From assembly GCA_020342235.1 (NCBI GenBank), contig CP073214.1:1984001-2048000 (forward strand): DNA of 64,000 nt. Reading direction: 5' to 3'. This stretch comes from Saccharomycopsis phalli (lineage: Eukaryota; Ascomycota; Saccharomycetes; Ascoideales; Saccharomycopsidaceae). Numbering within the stretch: the stretch's first letter is position 1; each line of letters starts with the position of its first letter. A program made the position numbers and the translations under genes. This document shows, in pieces, positions 44,626 through 54,699 of the stretch. The notes under the pieces were generated by a model that made no database searches, was not told where the DNA came from, and saw only the letters and a list, made by a program, of their open reading frames with translations.

Positions 44626-46539
44626 ATGTGGTGTCTAATCGTGGGGTTTTTAGTCTCGCTTCTCGTGGCAATCTACTCGGTGAATCGCTTCGCCAAAATC
44701 AGCAACAGCCCACCAGGCCTCTCGTGCATCCTTATTCTTGGGCTCTATGTGCCACTTTCCATCATCTTCCTTCTCCCAATTGATCTCGTGTCGTCGAGCC
44801 CCAGCGACGAACACAATTTCTTTTATGTCGAATCCAAGCCGTTGATCTTGGCCTTGTGGCGCGCAAACTACTGGATCGGCTTTGCCATGACCTGGTTGCT
44901 TCTTCCCGTGGTCCAGTGCTACTACTCCTCCAACTGCTTCTCCTTCCAATCGCGGCTCCGTGACTCCTTGTTGTACAACATCAAGTTTTATGCAGCGTAC
45001 CTTGTCGCTGGAATTGCTGGCTTGGTTTATGTGTACTTTAGCATCGGCTTATCCTGGACTTCTATCAAGGCCTTGGTCATGGTTTTGGCCCACTGCTACT
45101 CGTTGCTCCTTGCCATTTGGTTCATGGGCCAGGGCTTGCTCAACTTGCCCAAGTCTCTCTTCTGGGACAGCTTGCTTGTGCAATTGCCCGACAGCTATAT
45201 TGCGGACCACTACTATCTCCGACTCTTGAATGCAAAACAGGACTGGCATGATGGAAAATCGCGGCTCGCCCAGATTGTAGCGTTGATTAACAATTTGGAC
45301 AGCATTGCCGAGTACCAGAATAACGACCAGCATCGTGCCTGGATCCGTCAGTTGCACCTGTCGATTCCCGAACAGCTTGGCCAGATGAATGAGAATGAGA
45401 GCCAACTGATCAACTCCCTCGCTGCAAACTTGCACAACTACAACATCCGCTTCAACCGTGAATTAATCATCACAAACAACCAGCTCAGTGACACTTTTCT
45501 CACCGACATCAACCGCAGCTTCAAGGACAGCTACTACAGCTTTGCCGTCGCACAAAACACCTACTACGAACTCCTCCGCAAGGTCATCAAGATCCAGGAC
45601 ATTAAACTCGGCAGAAACTCCCACACTATACTATTCAGAGTGCCAAACAAGGTCCACTCTCGCTACTCAGTGCACCATTTGATCAACCATGTGCTCTTCA
45701 GGTCGTCTCGCTCAAAGTACGCATACTACTATCACTTGCTCCCTTGGACACTCAAGCTCTTTGGAGCTGCTGCCGCAGTGATATCAGCAACAGTCATCCT
45801 CTCGGAACTCTTCCACAACACCCGGCTCTCGTTGATCAACTACGTCATCATGCACAGCATCACCAACCATAGCTTCGTGGCAACACTGCTTGTGCTCATT
45901 CTCCTCAGCTACATGTGCATCACCTCACTCATCTCCTTGTCCCAGACCCGCATCTTCTTGGTGTACAAGCTCATTGCAAACAACTCCAACCCTTCGTCGT
46001 GTGTCTGGTACACCTCCTACGCAATCCGCCTCACCATCCCGCTCACATACAATTTTCTCACGTTGCTCAACAAGCAGATTCTCTCGGGAAACTCCGACAA
46101 CTCGTCCAAGTTCCAGCGCTCCCAGTTTGCCACCTTCCTCGGGAACTCCATCAGCTTCATCAGCTTTGGCCAGACTGCAAACAACATCTTGCCGTATTTT
46201 ATCTTGGTGCCACTTATCTTCCAGCTACTTGGCAAGCGGAAAACCGCATTGGTCAACAGCATCAAGCAGCGGTTTTATTTAGAGGACTTTGACTTTTTCA
46301 TGTGGGAGGAGCTTGAGGGCGATGAGCAGGAGGACAATAACCAGCGGAGACGTACTCTAGTGGTGAACCAGGTGACGAAGCTCATTGAGACGGAGTTGAA
46401 TGGACGCAACTCGTTGTTGAATACCTATGACGATGACTATAGTTTGTTTTATGATACCTCGCTCCAGCACTATGTGGATAGGTATTTTGCGCGAGGTGTG
46501 CGGATTGACGGTGACGAATTGGACGGTGGGTGTGTGTAA
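44626..46539 (+). CDS. LMBR1-domain multi-pass membrane protein (LMBD2-like)
   Basis: This 637-residue protein has about nine membrane segments: one at the very N-terminus, then ~30-50, ~82-105, ~118-140, ~150-172, a large cytosolic loop (~180-360, helical), then ~375-395, ~405-430, ~460-480 and ~520-540, and an acidic C-tail. The segment LWRANYWIGFAMTWLLLPVVQ followed by LRDSLLYNIKFY and the W-x-S-I-K / GQGLLNLPKSLF blocks match the LMBR1 family, closest to LMBD2. Function in fungi is unknown; animal members act as membrane receptors or adaptors (beta-adrenergic signalling for LMBD2). S. cerevisiae has no clear member. Leu codons in membrane segments are nearly all CTC, CTT, TTG or CTA. Confidence 0.82.
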   Translation: MWCLIVGFLVSLLVAIYSVNRFAKISNSPPGLSCILILGLYVPLSIIFLLPIDLVSSSPSDEHNFFYVESKPLILALWRANYWIGFAMTWLLLPVVQCYYSSNCFSFQSRLRDSLLYNIKFYAAYLVAGIAGLVYVYFSIGLSWTSIKALVMVLAHCYSLLLAIWFMGQGLLNLPKSLFWDSLLVQLPDSYIADHYYLRLLNAKQDWHDGKSRLAQIVALINNLDSIAEYQNNDQHRAWIRQLHLSIPEQLGQMNENESQLINSLAANLHNYNIRFNRELIITNNQLSDTFLTDINRSFKDSYYSFAVAQNTYYELLRKVIKIQDIKLGRNSHTILFRVPNKVHSRYSVHHLINHVLFRSSRSKYAYYYHLLPWTLKLFGAAAAVISATVILSELFHNTRLSLINYVIMHSITNHSFVATLLVLILLSYMCITSLISLSQTRIFLVYKLIANNSNPSSCVWYTSYAIRLTIPLTYNFLTLLNKQILSGNSDNSSKFQRSQFATFLGNSISFISFGQTANNILPYFILVPLIFQLLGKRKTALVNSIKQRFYLEDFDFFMWEELEGDEQEDNNQRRRTLVVNQVTKLIETELNGRNSLLNTYDDDYSLFYDTSLQHYVDRYFARGVRIDGDELDGGCV

Positions 46540-47870
46540 TGTTTTGCAAGGTGTTGATAAGGTGTATTGAGGAAATGTTATTACAAAGGTGTATTGATGG
46601 ACTGTTATTACAAAGGTGTATTTATGGACTGTTATTACAAAGGCGTATTTATGAATTGCTATTGCAAAGGCGTATTTATGAATTGTTATTGCAAAGGCGT
46701 ATTTATGAATTGTTATTGCAAAGGCGTATTAATAGAATGTTTATTACAAAGGCGTATTTACGGATTGTTATTACAAAGGCGTGTTAATATAATTTTCATA
46801 CAGTAAGACATATTAATAGAATATGTCATTATAACAAAGCATTAATGGAATATGTTCATTACTTATATCGGCAAGGCGTATGTTGTATAGTAAATATCAT
46901 ACTAAACTTGTTACGATACTACATCATTGGAAATGGAGAGAAGACCCCTTGAATGGGGATAAAAACTTTCGACTTGATCTTTAAACTGTTAAAGAGAGAT
47001 GACTCGGAAGGAGCTATGGAGGCTATGGAGTCTCGCCCTTTTTTACTGGCTATAATCTTTGCACAGACAGGTATACTCGTGAAATATACGAAGGCAATGT
47101 CTAGGGAATTATTTCATTATCATTCCGATGATTCATGACGATTTACAAACAATGGTGTGCTGTACGAGACATGGCAATGAATTGTACAATGCCATTCCAA
47201 GTAAACTGTATGATGTAATGGTAATGTATTATACTGGTGCGTGTATTCAAATGTATAGGTGAAAGACAATAGTGTATATGGTGTGGTATGGAATACAATC
47301 CTGAATACAATGGATGTACTATATTGGTGTACTATATTGATGTACTATACTGGATACAATACTGGATACAATACTGGATACAATACTGTATTATACTACT
47401 GGGTATACTATACTGTATTATACTATATCATATTATACACATTGGATTATGTCACTAAATTATGCCGCTGAATTGTCACTGAATTATGCCACTGAATTAT
47501 ACTACACAGATATACATCCGGTCCCTTTGGATATTTCCAGCATCAGAGATATCCACCTCCAGATATTTCAGCACTTGTAATTTTCATGCTTTGAATATTT
47601 CCGCTCCAGATATTTCAGCACTTGTAATTTTCATGCTTTAAATATTTCCACTCCAGACATTTCAGCACATGTTATTTCCACGCTTAATATTTCCACTCCA
47701 GATATTCCCACGCTTAATATTTCCGCACTACCATTTCCACACATTAAATATTTCCAGCGCCTCCAGATATTTACACACCACTCAATCCACCCAATTCACT
47801 CCCCCACTCCTCCTGTCATCCACCCGCCTCGCTGCAAACATCAGACCATCATCATCGCAAATAGAGCCTG
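46540..47870. repeat. Spacer with several tandem arrays and a LINE scrap
   Basis: 27-bp units beginning GTTATTACAAAGG(T/C)GTAT cover about 46560-46790 (eight or nine copies; they are open in two plus frames but non-coding). 46925-47065 is a short LINE A2 fragment. TACTATACTGGATACAA units lie at 47320-47420 and ATTTCCACTCCAGATATTTC units at 47520-47760. No gene. Confidence 0.75.
46925..47065 (-). mobile_element. LINE family A2 scrap
   Basis: GGGATAAAAACTTTCGACTTG and following bases align with the reverse complement of 26190-26265 (AAGTCGAATGTTTTTATCCC region). About 140 bp, no ends. Confidence 0.55.
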
Positions 47871-48749
47871 CTACTGGATCCCCTCGGCATGCAAATTCGC
47901 ACTGAGAAGAGCCTCCTTGGCTATAAACAAGCGACGCTTCTCATCAGCCAACTTGTCCAAATCACGCTGGAGAATGCGGTGCAACTCAATGTTCCACAAA
48001 TACTGCCGCTTGAGCCGCTCGTACTGCTCGGGCGAGCCGATTTCCTCCGAGAGCTCCTTGTTTTCAATCGACTTGGCACAGTCGGCAAACTCGTTGATGA
48101 CATTGCGCTTGAACTGGAGACACACAATCTCCGACAATTGCTGCTTGACCTCGACCGGGTCGTTGACCTGCTGCTCGGGGTTCAAAATGTCGCGCAACAG
48201 CACCTTCTTGGCCTTGGTGCGTTCGTTCAAGTCAATGATCTTGGCCAATTCCTCGTCGCCATTGTGCGCAAACAACTGCCGGTAAAAGTACTGGAGGTCC
48301 CCTTGCGGCTGCTGGTGGTATCGTGCACGTGACCGTCGCGCAAACTCCACCGTTTGTTCAGAGGCGCTTCCCCGCTTCTTGAACCACCACGGATGGACCT
48401 CCTCCTTATGCCAGGGGTTTGCGTCGTGCACCGTGCGGATGTGTTTAGTAAGCGCGTCGCTCCTGGTGAACTTGCGGTCGCACTCGGGAATAATGCAGTA
48501 GTACGGCTTTTCGCCCGTGTGTTTCCGGACGTGGGACACCAACGCAAACCGGCTCGGCTGGATAATCCCGTTGCGCGGACAGTTGTCCCACTCGCACTTG
48601 TACTTTGATTGCCGCGATTTGACATGCTCGAGCATCAAATGGCCCACAAGCGAGTCAAGGTTCTCGAACCGCGTCCCACACCCGGCCCATTCGCACACTA
48701 GCGACGTCACCTCGGGCGAAGACTCGATTGCTTCGCTTGCTTCTGTCAT
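47871..48749 (-). CDS. C2H2 zinc-finger protein, Iec1-like INO80 subunit
   Basis: This 292-residue protein has three tandem fingers: CEWAGCGTRF...HLMLEH (~19-42), CEWDNCPRNG...HVRKH (~52-77) and CIIPECDRKF...HIRTVH (~85-108), with the GLI/YY1-type linker HTGEKPYYC. After the fingers comes HPWWFKKR and a long helical region (~140-292) with acidic-basic coiled-coil character. This layout (GLI-type fingers followed by a conserved helical tail with PWHKEEVHPWW) is that of fission-yeast Iec1, a fungal INO80-complex subunit that also has filamentous-fungal homologues and is missing from S. cerevisiae. A DNA-binding transcription factor of the GLI type is the alternative. Confidence 0.75.
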   Translation of the reverse strand: MTEASEAIESSPEVTSLVCEWAGCGTRFENLDSLVGHLMLEHVKSRQSKYKCEWDNCPRNGIIQPSRFALVSHVRKHTGEKPYYCIIPECDRKFTRSDALTKHIRTVHDANPWHKEEVHPWWFKKRGSASEQTVEFARRSRARYHQQPQGDLQYFYRQLFAHNGDEELAKIIDLNERTKAKKVLLRDILNPEQQVNDPVEVKQQLSEIVCLQFKRNVINEFADCAKSIENKELSEEIGSPEQYERLKRQYLWNIELHRILQRDLDKLADEKRRLFIAKEALLSANLHAEGIQ

Positions 48750-48787
48750 GAATAGGCAAATGAGTTTTATCGCTTTATCTTGTTGTG

Positions 48788-48905
48788 TTACCCGGGAGAG
48801 TATATCTCTTTATATTTTGTTACCCGGACGATACTTGTCTCCTCTGTCACCCGGATCATCTCTCCTCCTGTCACCCGGACGATTATACCTCCTCTTGTTA
48901 CCCGG
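48788..48905. promoter_or_regulatory. Tandem array of five Reb1-like sites, IEC1/PRP11 promoter
   Basis: TTACCCGG at 48788, 48820 and 48898, and TCACCCGG at 48847 and 48871, all in the same orientation, spaced 32, 27, 24 and 27 bp. The array fills the 172-bp gap between the two ATGs. TTACCCG is the Reb1 recognition core. The sites are carried by an imperfect ~27-bp repeat. Confidence 0.8.
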
Positions 48906-48921
48906 GATCATCTGAAAATTC

Positions 48922-49605
48922 ATGGACTACCAAAACAGAGTAGGCAACAAACAGGGCGGCGGAGGTCTTGCCTCGTCGCTGGAAATCAATGCAGCACGGA
49001 GGGCACGTGTCCGCGAGTTGATGGCCAGCTCCGTCAGCGTGCTAGATAACGACCCCTATGTGTTCCAGAACCATCTTGGTTTGCTCGAGTGCAAGTTGTG
49101 CTACACCACCCATGTCTCTGAATCGTCCTTCACTACCCATGTCCAGGGGAAAAAGCACCAGACAAACCTCATACGCCGCCAGCATCGCCTCGAACAGCAG
49201 CACCAGACGCCCGGAACCGGGTTCAACAAGGTCGAGAAACGCCAATTTGTCAAAATTGGCACCCCCGGGTACCTGATTTCCAAGGTGCGCCACCCGTTGA
49301 CCGAGCAATTGGGATTGGCCGTCACTGTGAAATTCGCAAAGTTGGGCCAGGGCATCAAGCCAATGTACAGGTTGATGAGCTACTTTGAGCAGCACGTGGA
49401 CGTGCTTGAGGACGAGAACGAGAACGAGAACGAGGTGCAAAAGTACCAGTATTTGGTCATCAGCGGCGAGCCGTATGAAAACATCTGTGTCAAGGTGCCT
49501 AACAAGCCGATTATCCGCAGTGATAATGAGAGTGTGGGGATGTGGGACTATTGGGATGAGGACGTGAAGGAGTATTATGTGCAGTTTTTCTTTGAGGAGG
49601 TGTAG
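48922..49605 (+). CDS. PRP11: Splicing factor Prp11 (SF3a2/SAP62)
   Basis: This 227-residue protein opens MDYQNRVGNKQGGGGLAS, the invariant SF3a2 N-terminus. A C2H2-type U1-like finger at ~57-79 (CKLCYTTHVSESSFTTHVQGKKH) follows, then QFVKIGTPGY-x-ISKVRHP and the C-terminal core ending EPYENICVKVPNKPI. Human SF3A2's long C-terminal proline repeats are absent, as in yeast Prp11 (266). It is part of the SF3a heterotrimer (Prp9-Prp11-Prp21) of the U2 snRNP. Codon 118 is CTG where relatives have a Lys in GRPGYK, so a polar reading (Ser) fits better than Leu. Confidence 0.95.
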   Translation: MDYQNRVGNKQGGGGLASSLEINAARRARVRELMASSVSVLDNDPYVFQNHLGLLECKLCYTTHVSESSFTTHVQGKKHQTNLIRRQHRLEQQHQTPGTGFNKVEKRQFVKIGTPGYLISKVRHPLTEQLGLAVTVKFAKLGQGIKPMYRLMSYFEQHVDVLEDENENENEVQKYQYLVISGEPYENICVKVPNKPIIRSDNESVGMWDYWDEDVKEYYVQFFFEEV

Positions 49606-50419
49606 TGTATGGCGATTGTGCAAGGGCCAGTCTGGAATGGTGGAACTTGAATACAAGTAATTAGGTAATTTGAGTGAAACTTGAATACAAGTAATTAGGT
49701 AATTTGAGTGAAACTTGAATACAAGTAATTAGGTAATTTGAGTGGAACTTGAATACAAGTAATTAGGTAATTTGAGTGGAACTTGAATACAAGTAATTAG
49801 GTAATTTGAGTGAAACTTGAATACAATTAATTAGGTAATTTGAGTGAAACTTGAATACAAGTAATTAGGTAATTTGAGTGGAACTTGAATACAAGTAATT
49901 AGATAATATATCGTGCATCATATTGAATGGCAAGATGTAAATGAATGAAATGTAGATTGGGTCGGAAAAATTTGAGCAAGGTAAATAACAAGTTAAAAGT
50001 TCTAGCAAGATTAAGTTGTAAAAGAAATTGTCATGGCTAGTCATTGCAGGATAGGCACATGTTCCATATTAATGGAAACTGACCTTGGTATATAGTATTC
50101 AAGTCTAGATTCACCGACAGTTTACCATGATTATTTAAATGAATTCTATAAACGTTGCAATTGTTCCTTGGGATGAATAACCGGATGGGTGTAATGGCTA
50201 AAGAATGATTGTAAAAATGGTATAGTGGAGCCCATCTTCTTATAGAAAGTCAGAGTGCTTGCTAGCACATTGTTGGATCAGAGATGAATGTCAGCTATTA
50301 TAATGAATTCTAGTCATATAATTGTAACCTGCTATCGTGTCCTGAATCAATAGTCTGCAACTTTGTTCCCAGTCACTATCAGGTCACATGATGAATTATG
50401 CACTGGCCTACAATATTTA
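49606..50419. repeat. 34-bp tandem repeat and spacer
   Basis: Units of 34 bp containing AACTTGAATACAAGTAATTA start at 49644, 49678, ... for about eight copies to 49905, differing only at a G/A position and one C. The rest to 50419 is AT-rich with no recognisable feature. Confidence 0.9.
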
Positions 50420-51300
50420 TTCTTGTATTTTTTATTATTATTAATATTTATTTAAGGCTATAGCTATACTAGGCTCCCAGGGGAGATTTATACTTCGCCG
50501 TCTATGACTAAGGACGGTGCTGCTATATAGTCGTCGAAAGAAAACTCTGCGACAGAGATAAAAAACTTTCGACCAGAGCTTGTAAATATGTAAGGTAATG
50601 AGCATTGGAGGGGCAATGAGTTTTTCGCCTAGATCTTTGGAGGTAACTTTAGCCACCCCCTCCCCAAGGTACTAATTCGGTAGCCCTCCTAACGTGCTGT
50701 AACAAAAAGAGAAAGCTACCGGTCCAGCACCGACGAGTAGAATTCTATAAGATTTTTAAGCTTCGCCTTATCTGAGAAGAGGATGCGAGCTTGAGTAGCG
50801 TTGGTAATTCCTTCAGGAATCTGTGCTTGGGCACGAGAGTCCAATAGTATCGGGCATGAGAAATCGTGAAAAATAGATGGTGCAGCATCCTCACATCGGC
50901 TGCATGATGGGCTCGCTTCGGCATTGAATAAAGTCTTAGTTTTATGTGAGACTAGGCTTTGGCCGCTAAGGAGTTGACTGATTTTGCTTAGTGCTCGTTT
51001 GGGCCCAACTAGTGCTTCTGAAAGTAGTAATGTTGACTTTTCAGTAGTAACTTGAATTGGACCTCGGCGTAGCGTTGTGTAATGAGTCGGTAGTCGGATT
51101 TCATTGGAGTCAATGAGTTCTTGCCATTCCTTGGTTACTTTTTTCCTAGTAGCTTCTTTTAAAACAGAAATTTTTCTTTGTTTCAGCGGGGCCATTTGTT
51201 GTGTGGCAGTTTCCAGTTCAGTCTGATCTTGAATTAGTTGCTCCGCCCTCTGATTGATTCTTGAGGAGACGTCTTCAAAGGATCGCTGGTAGGGAATGCT
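50420..51300 (-). mobile_element. Best-preserved LINE family A copy (3' ~0.9 kb)
   Basis: It reads from right to left: ORF2 C-terminus, then 3' UTR, then tail (TATAAAT..., TTAAATAAATATTAATAA). A 159-codon stretch (50716-51195) is still open and encodes KEWQELIDSNEIRLPTHY, SQLLSGQSLVSHK and the knuckle CSRCEDAAPSIFHDFSC followed by a short tail: the C-terminal region of a LINE ORF2 downstream of the reverse transcriptase. The frame continues upstream to about 51270 (INQRAEQLIQDQTELE). The reverse transcriptase itself is missing, so it is 5'-truncated and inactive. Confidence 0.8.
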
Positions 51301-51435
51301 GATGTTGAGGGCCGCGTATTCTTGTATTTAGCTATATATTGTCTTTAAAAATCATTTTCCGGTCCTCAATTGGCTGGAATAAAAACTTTGACAGTTTGTT
51401 GATTTGCAGTGCTCAAGGTGGTTATATAAGTCTGG
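51301..51435 (-). mobile_element. LINE family B, 3' fragment
   Basis: TTCTTGTATTTAGCTATATA followed by TTGTCTTT and GGAATAAAAACTTTGACAG, the reverse complement of the family B 3' end; family A is joined to it, the same A-B pairing as at 15.1 and 25.2 kb. Confidence 0.65.
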
Positions 51436-52353
51436 TTGCCTTTTCAAGTTTACTGAATCTCATGAGGTATGTTCTAGCACTTTGTAAAACTAAGTTGTAG
51501 ATGGATTGGCCAATAGTTTATGTATATATTTCACTGGTTAGTCTAGTATATTCCACTGGTTAGTCTAGTATATTCCACTGGTTAGTCTAGTATTTTCAAT
51601 TTGCCGTAGAATGCAAACGTGAGCTCTGGACAATGATGATTTGTATAGTGGGAATATGACCCACTTCAACATTTCTGGTTCTCGTTCCCAAACTTGAGCA
51701 ACAAGCCATGAGTGTGACTGTCTCTGAGGAGTAATTGAAATATTAAATGGATTTTGACTTGTCCGAGGGTTGAATAGAAGCTTGGATTGTCTGATGCACT
51801 TGAGTAGTGTAGTTAAATAGTGTAGTTGAGCAACAGCATGAACGTTTTAAAATATGCTGAAAGGACATGACTGGCCTTTTGTTTGATGGAAGATTGGATT
51901 AGGCAGAATGGAGCCGAGAATCTCGCATTTTATTACACTTGGGGTCCATTTGGCAGTACGACTTGGCTAGTGTATATGGTAGAGGGCACGAGGTGAAGAA
52001 TTACGACTATTTGTGATATTTAGAATTGTCAGTATTGGATGGTGGGATGCGGTGTTGGAATGGTGGAATTGTTAATAATAGAATGATGAAATTGTCAGTA
52101 CTAGATGGCGAAATTGACCATACTAGATGATGAAATTGTCAATACTAGATGGTGAAATTGCCAGTTTGATGGCAAAATTGTCAATACTAGATGATGAAAT
52201 TGTCAGTGCTTGAATGGCAAAATTGTCAGTTTTGGAATGATGAATTGTCAGTTTGATGGCAAAATTGTCAGTTGGAATGGTCAAATACCACCTTGTCAGA
52301 CTCTACAAAATGATAATGTACATAATATAACTAATTTACTCCCCCACCTCATG
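51436..52353. repeat. Spacer with 20-bp and ~22-bp arrays
   Basis: ATATTCCACTGGTTAGTCTA units (20 bp, 3-4 copies) at 51520-51592; GATGG(C/T)GAAATTGTCAATAC-type units at about 52070-52290. The rest is AT-rich and featureless. No gene. Confidence 0.75.
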
Positions 52354-53250
52354 TCACTGGACCTCTTGCCGCTTGCCAATGACCTCGCCCGGCTTGTCAT
52401 AGAGCCGTTTTTGCGTCAAGAAGCAAAAGTCGAAAAAAAAGCCGACAAACACCAAGCCGCACTTGGCAAAGTTCTTGGTGACAAACTCGAGCAACGAAAA
52501 GTGCAAGCGGTGGTCGAGCTCGCCGAAGCGGTTGATGGTCTTTTCCAGACGGGCCTGGGCCAATATTATATAGTTGTCGAGGATCACCTGGCAGAGGGAC
52601 GCGACTCCACCGACAAGGTCAAAGTATGTTGCCAAGAACGGGAAGCCGTCGACGGACTTTTTCTTGTAGTTGAGCAACAACTGCGGGACGTACTTGATGC
52701 AGTTGACAAACAACTTGATGGTGGTGAGGATCTTGGTCAATGTCAAGAGCGGAAGCGAGTGGATGTAAAAGCCTTGGTATAGCCCCATGCAGATGACAAG
52801 CACAAGCAAGAGCAAGAGGTATTTTGTGCTGGCGCTGATTTTGCTCCATACGGCCGGCAAGTACGAGACGTCGGAGAGCGAGATGGAGGAGCTGTGCGGG
52901 TCGTGATACGTCTTGAGCTTAAGGACACGATAGTAGACCACCTGTCCCACGGTGACAAGCACGCAGATCAAGCAGTGGGAGACGTACAAGAAGTCGATCA
53001 AGGAGAGGATGGGTCTTGATTTGTAGTGGCCCATGTACTCTGCAATGACCTTTTCGTTGAACAACTGGAGGGAGATGGTGATGAAGTACGACAAGTAGCC
53101 GACCACGTTGAGGCACATGGAGTCGAGGGAGATCGCGTCGGAGGACTTGAGCCGGTAGTTCATGATGAGCGTCGGATAGAATGCCGAGCTCCAGAAGCAC
53201 ACATATATCGCGCCAAAGAGCCCAGACAAGGACACAAGCGTCGAGGTCAT
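52354..53250 (-). CDS. ERS1: Cystinosin-like PQ-loop protein Ers1
   Basis: This 298-residue protein has seven membrane segments and two PQ-loop repeats: [20 protein letters not shown] (~20-42, PQ replaced by PT) and [20 protein letters not shown] (~180-205). The order first PQ loop, [13 protein letters not shown], then second PQ loop with [12 protein letters not shown] matches cystinosin/Ers1 (260 in yeast). Cystinosins are proton-coupled cystine exporters of the lysosome or vacuole. All Leu codons I read in the membrane segments are TTG, CTC, CTT or CTA. Divergent from SDH5, 105 bp between ATGs. Confidence 0.88.
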   Translation of the reverse strand: MTSTLVSLSGLFGAIYVCFWSSAFYPTLIMNYRLKSSDAISLDSMCLNVVGYLSYFITISLQLFNEKVIAEYMGHYKSRPILSLIDFLYVSHCLICVLVTVGQVVYYRVLKLKTYHDPHSSSISLSDVSYLPAVWSKISASTKYLLLLLVLVICMGLYQGFYIHSLPLLTLTKILTTIKLFVNCIKYVPQLLLNYKKKSVDGFPFLATYFDLVGGVASLCQVILDNYIILAQARLEKTINRFGELDHRLHFSLLEFVTKNFAKCGLVFVGFFFDFCFLTQKRLYDKPGEVIGKRQEVQ

Positions 53251-53355
53251 TTGGCGAAACTAGAAATCGTCCGTGGTGAAGTCGCAATGTGCCGGTGCAG
53301 CGTGCTGCCTGGCAATGCAGGACTTGAAAAATCGCTCGTGGGTTTTTCCATTACA

Positions 53356-53793
53356 ATGTACAGACCACGACTCAGGCTGTTGCACACCACGCGACGGATT
53401 CTCAACAAGCGCAATGACTTGAACATCTCCGCGAACCAGAACGACATCGAGGTCTCGGTGAAGCCGTTGCCGCGCTACAACGAGTCCGTCGACACCAAAC
53501 GGGCCCGGCTCTTGTACCAGTCCCGCAAGCGCGGCATCCTCGAGACAGACTTGCTTCTCTCGCGGTTTGCCGCCAAGTATTTGAAGAGTATGTCCGAGCA
53601 GGAGTTGGTGGAGTACGACAAGTTGCTTGACTTGCCGGACTGGGACATTTACTACTGGGCGACCAGGGACTTTAGCAATACGCCAATGAAGCCGGAGTGG
53701 AAGGACAGTGTGATTTTGCGGCGGTTGCAGGAGTTTAGTGAGAACAAGGAGAGGGAGTTGTTGCGCATGCCGGAGTTGGACAAGTATAAGTAG
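53356..53793 (+). CDS. SDH5: Succinate dehydrogenase assembly factor Sdh5/SDHAF2
   Basis: The ATG at 53356 gives 145 residues (yeast 162); upstream codons to 53026 lack an ATG in a plausible context and lie over ERS1. A basic mitochondrial presequence ([16 protein letters not shown]) is followed by the SDHAF2 core: [55 protein letters not shown] and DxDLLL are the conserved surface used to attach FAD covalently to Sdh1 in the mitochondrial matrix. Complete and intact. Confidence 0.93.
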   Translation: MYRPRLRLLHTTRRILNKRNDLNISANQNDIEVSVKPLPRYNESVDTKRARLLYQSRKRGILETDLLLSRFAAKYLKSMSEQELVEYDKLLDLPDWDIYYWATRDFSNTPMKPEWKDSVILRRLQEFSENKERELLRMPELDKYK

Positions 53794-54234
53794 GTGGGAG
53801 AGGAGAGGAGAGGTGGTGTGAAGGTGTAGAGATGTAAATAGGAATGATTATGGAGAGTGATGATGGATTGTAAATGGATTATGGAGGGTGATGATGTATT
53901 GTAAATGGATTATGGAGGGTGATGATGTATTGTAAATGGATTATAGAGAGTGATGATGTATTGTAAATGGATTATGGAGAGTAAAGATATAAGTGTAAAT
54001 GGATTATGGAGAGTAAAGATATAAGTGTAAATGGATTATGGAGAGTAAAGATATAAGTGTAAATGGATTATAGAGAGTGATGATGAATTCTAAATGGAAT
54101 GTGTATAGTGAGTAAAGATACAAGTGTAAATAAAAAATGACCGAGGTAGATAGTATAAATGTCAGCACAAGTGCAAGTGCCGTAGATGGATAAAATTTAC
54201 AGTATAAAACCAAAATAATAACAATACTTATAAA
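53794..54234. repeat. 31-bp tandem repeat downstream of SDH5
   Basis: About nine imperfect units containing TGTAAATGGATTATGGAGAG between about 53830 and 54130. Variants differ by GATGATG versus AAAGATATAAG. No gene. Confidence 0.85.
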
Positions 54235-54450
54235 AGACTTCAACTATACCAGGCTCCCACTGGACATTTATATTCCCGTTTACGACCAACCACAGTATCT
54301 AGTCGTCGCAACAAAACTCTGCGACACATTAAAACTTTCATCTAGAGCTAGTGAATAGTAGAGTAATCAGTGTTGGAGGGGCAATGTCCCTTCCTAGGTC
54401 GTAGGTGACTGGAACCATCTTCCCTGGTACTAGCACGACAGCCATCAAAC
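54235..54450 (-). mobile_element. LINE family A, 3' fragment
   Basis: CTATACCAGGCTCCCACTGG, TAGTCGTCGCAACAAAACTC and GGAGGGGCAATGTCCC: the 3' UTR of family A in inverse orientation, diverged. Confidence 0.65.
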
Positions 54451-54514
54451 CAAAATACATATTAGCTAAATACATCCTCCTGCTCCATCTCTCCCACTAT
54501 CCATGTTAATAATA

Positions 54515-54655
54515 AAAATATTTATTCTTATATTTAGCTATACATTGTCTTTGGCATTACAGTTGCTTGGCAAATATATTTGCACTCAGGAACATCCTGA
54601 GCAGTGCTGTTGAAAACCAGGCTGGTGACACCAAAAGTACTACAAAAATAAACAT
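54515..54655 (-). mobile_element. LINE family B, 3' fragment
   Basis: AAAAATATTTATTCTTATAT, TTAGCTATACATTGTCTTTG, AACATCCTGAGCAGTGCTGT: reverse complement of the family B 3' end. Confidence 0.65.
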
Positions 54656-54699
54656 CATTCACCTACCCATGCCTCTCATTCATCACCACAACTCTTGAA

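Noticed and set aside
46530-46806. ORFs reading as LLLQRRIYE and NCYCKGVFM repeats
   Set aside because: They are the 27-bp intergenic array, open in two frames.
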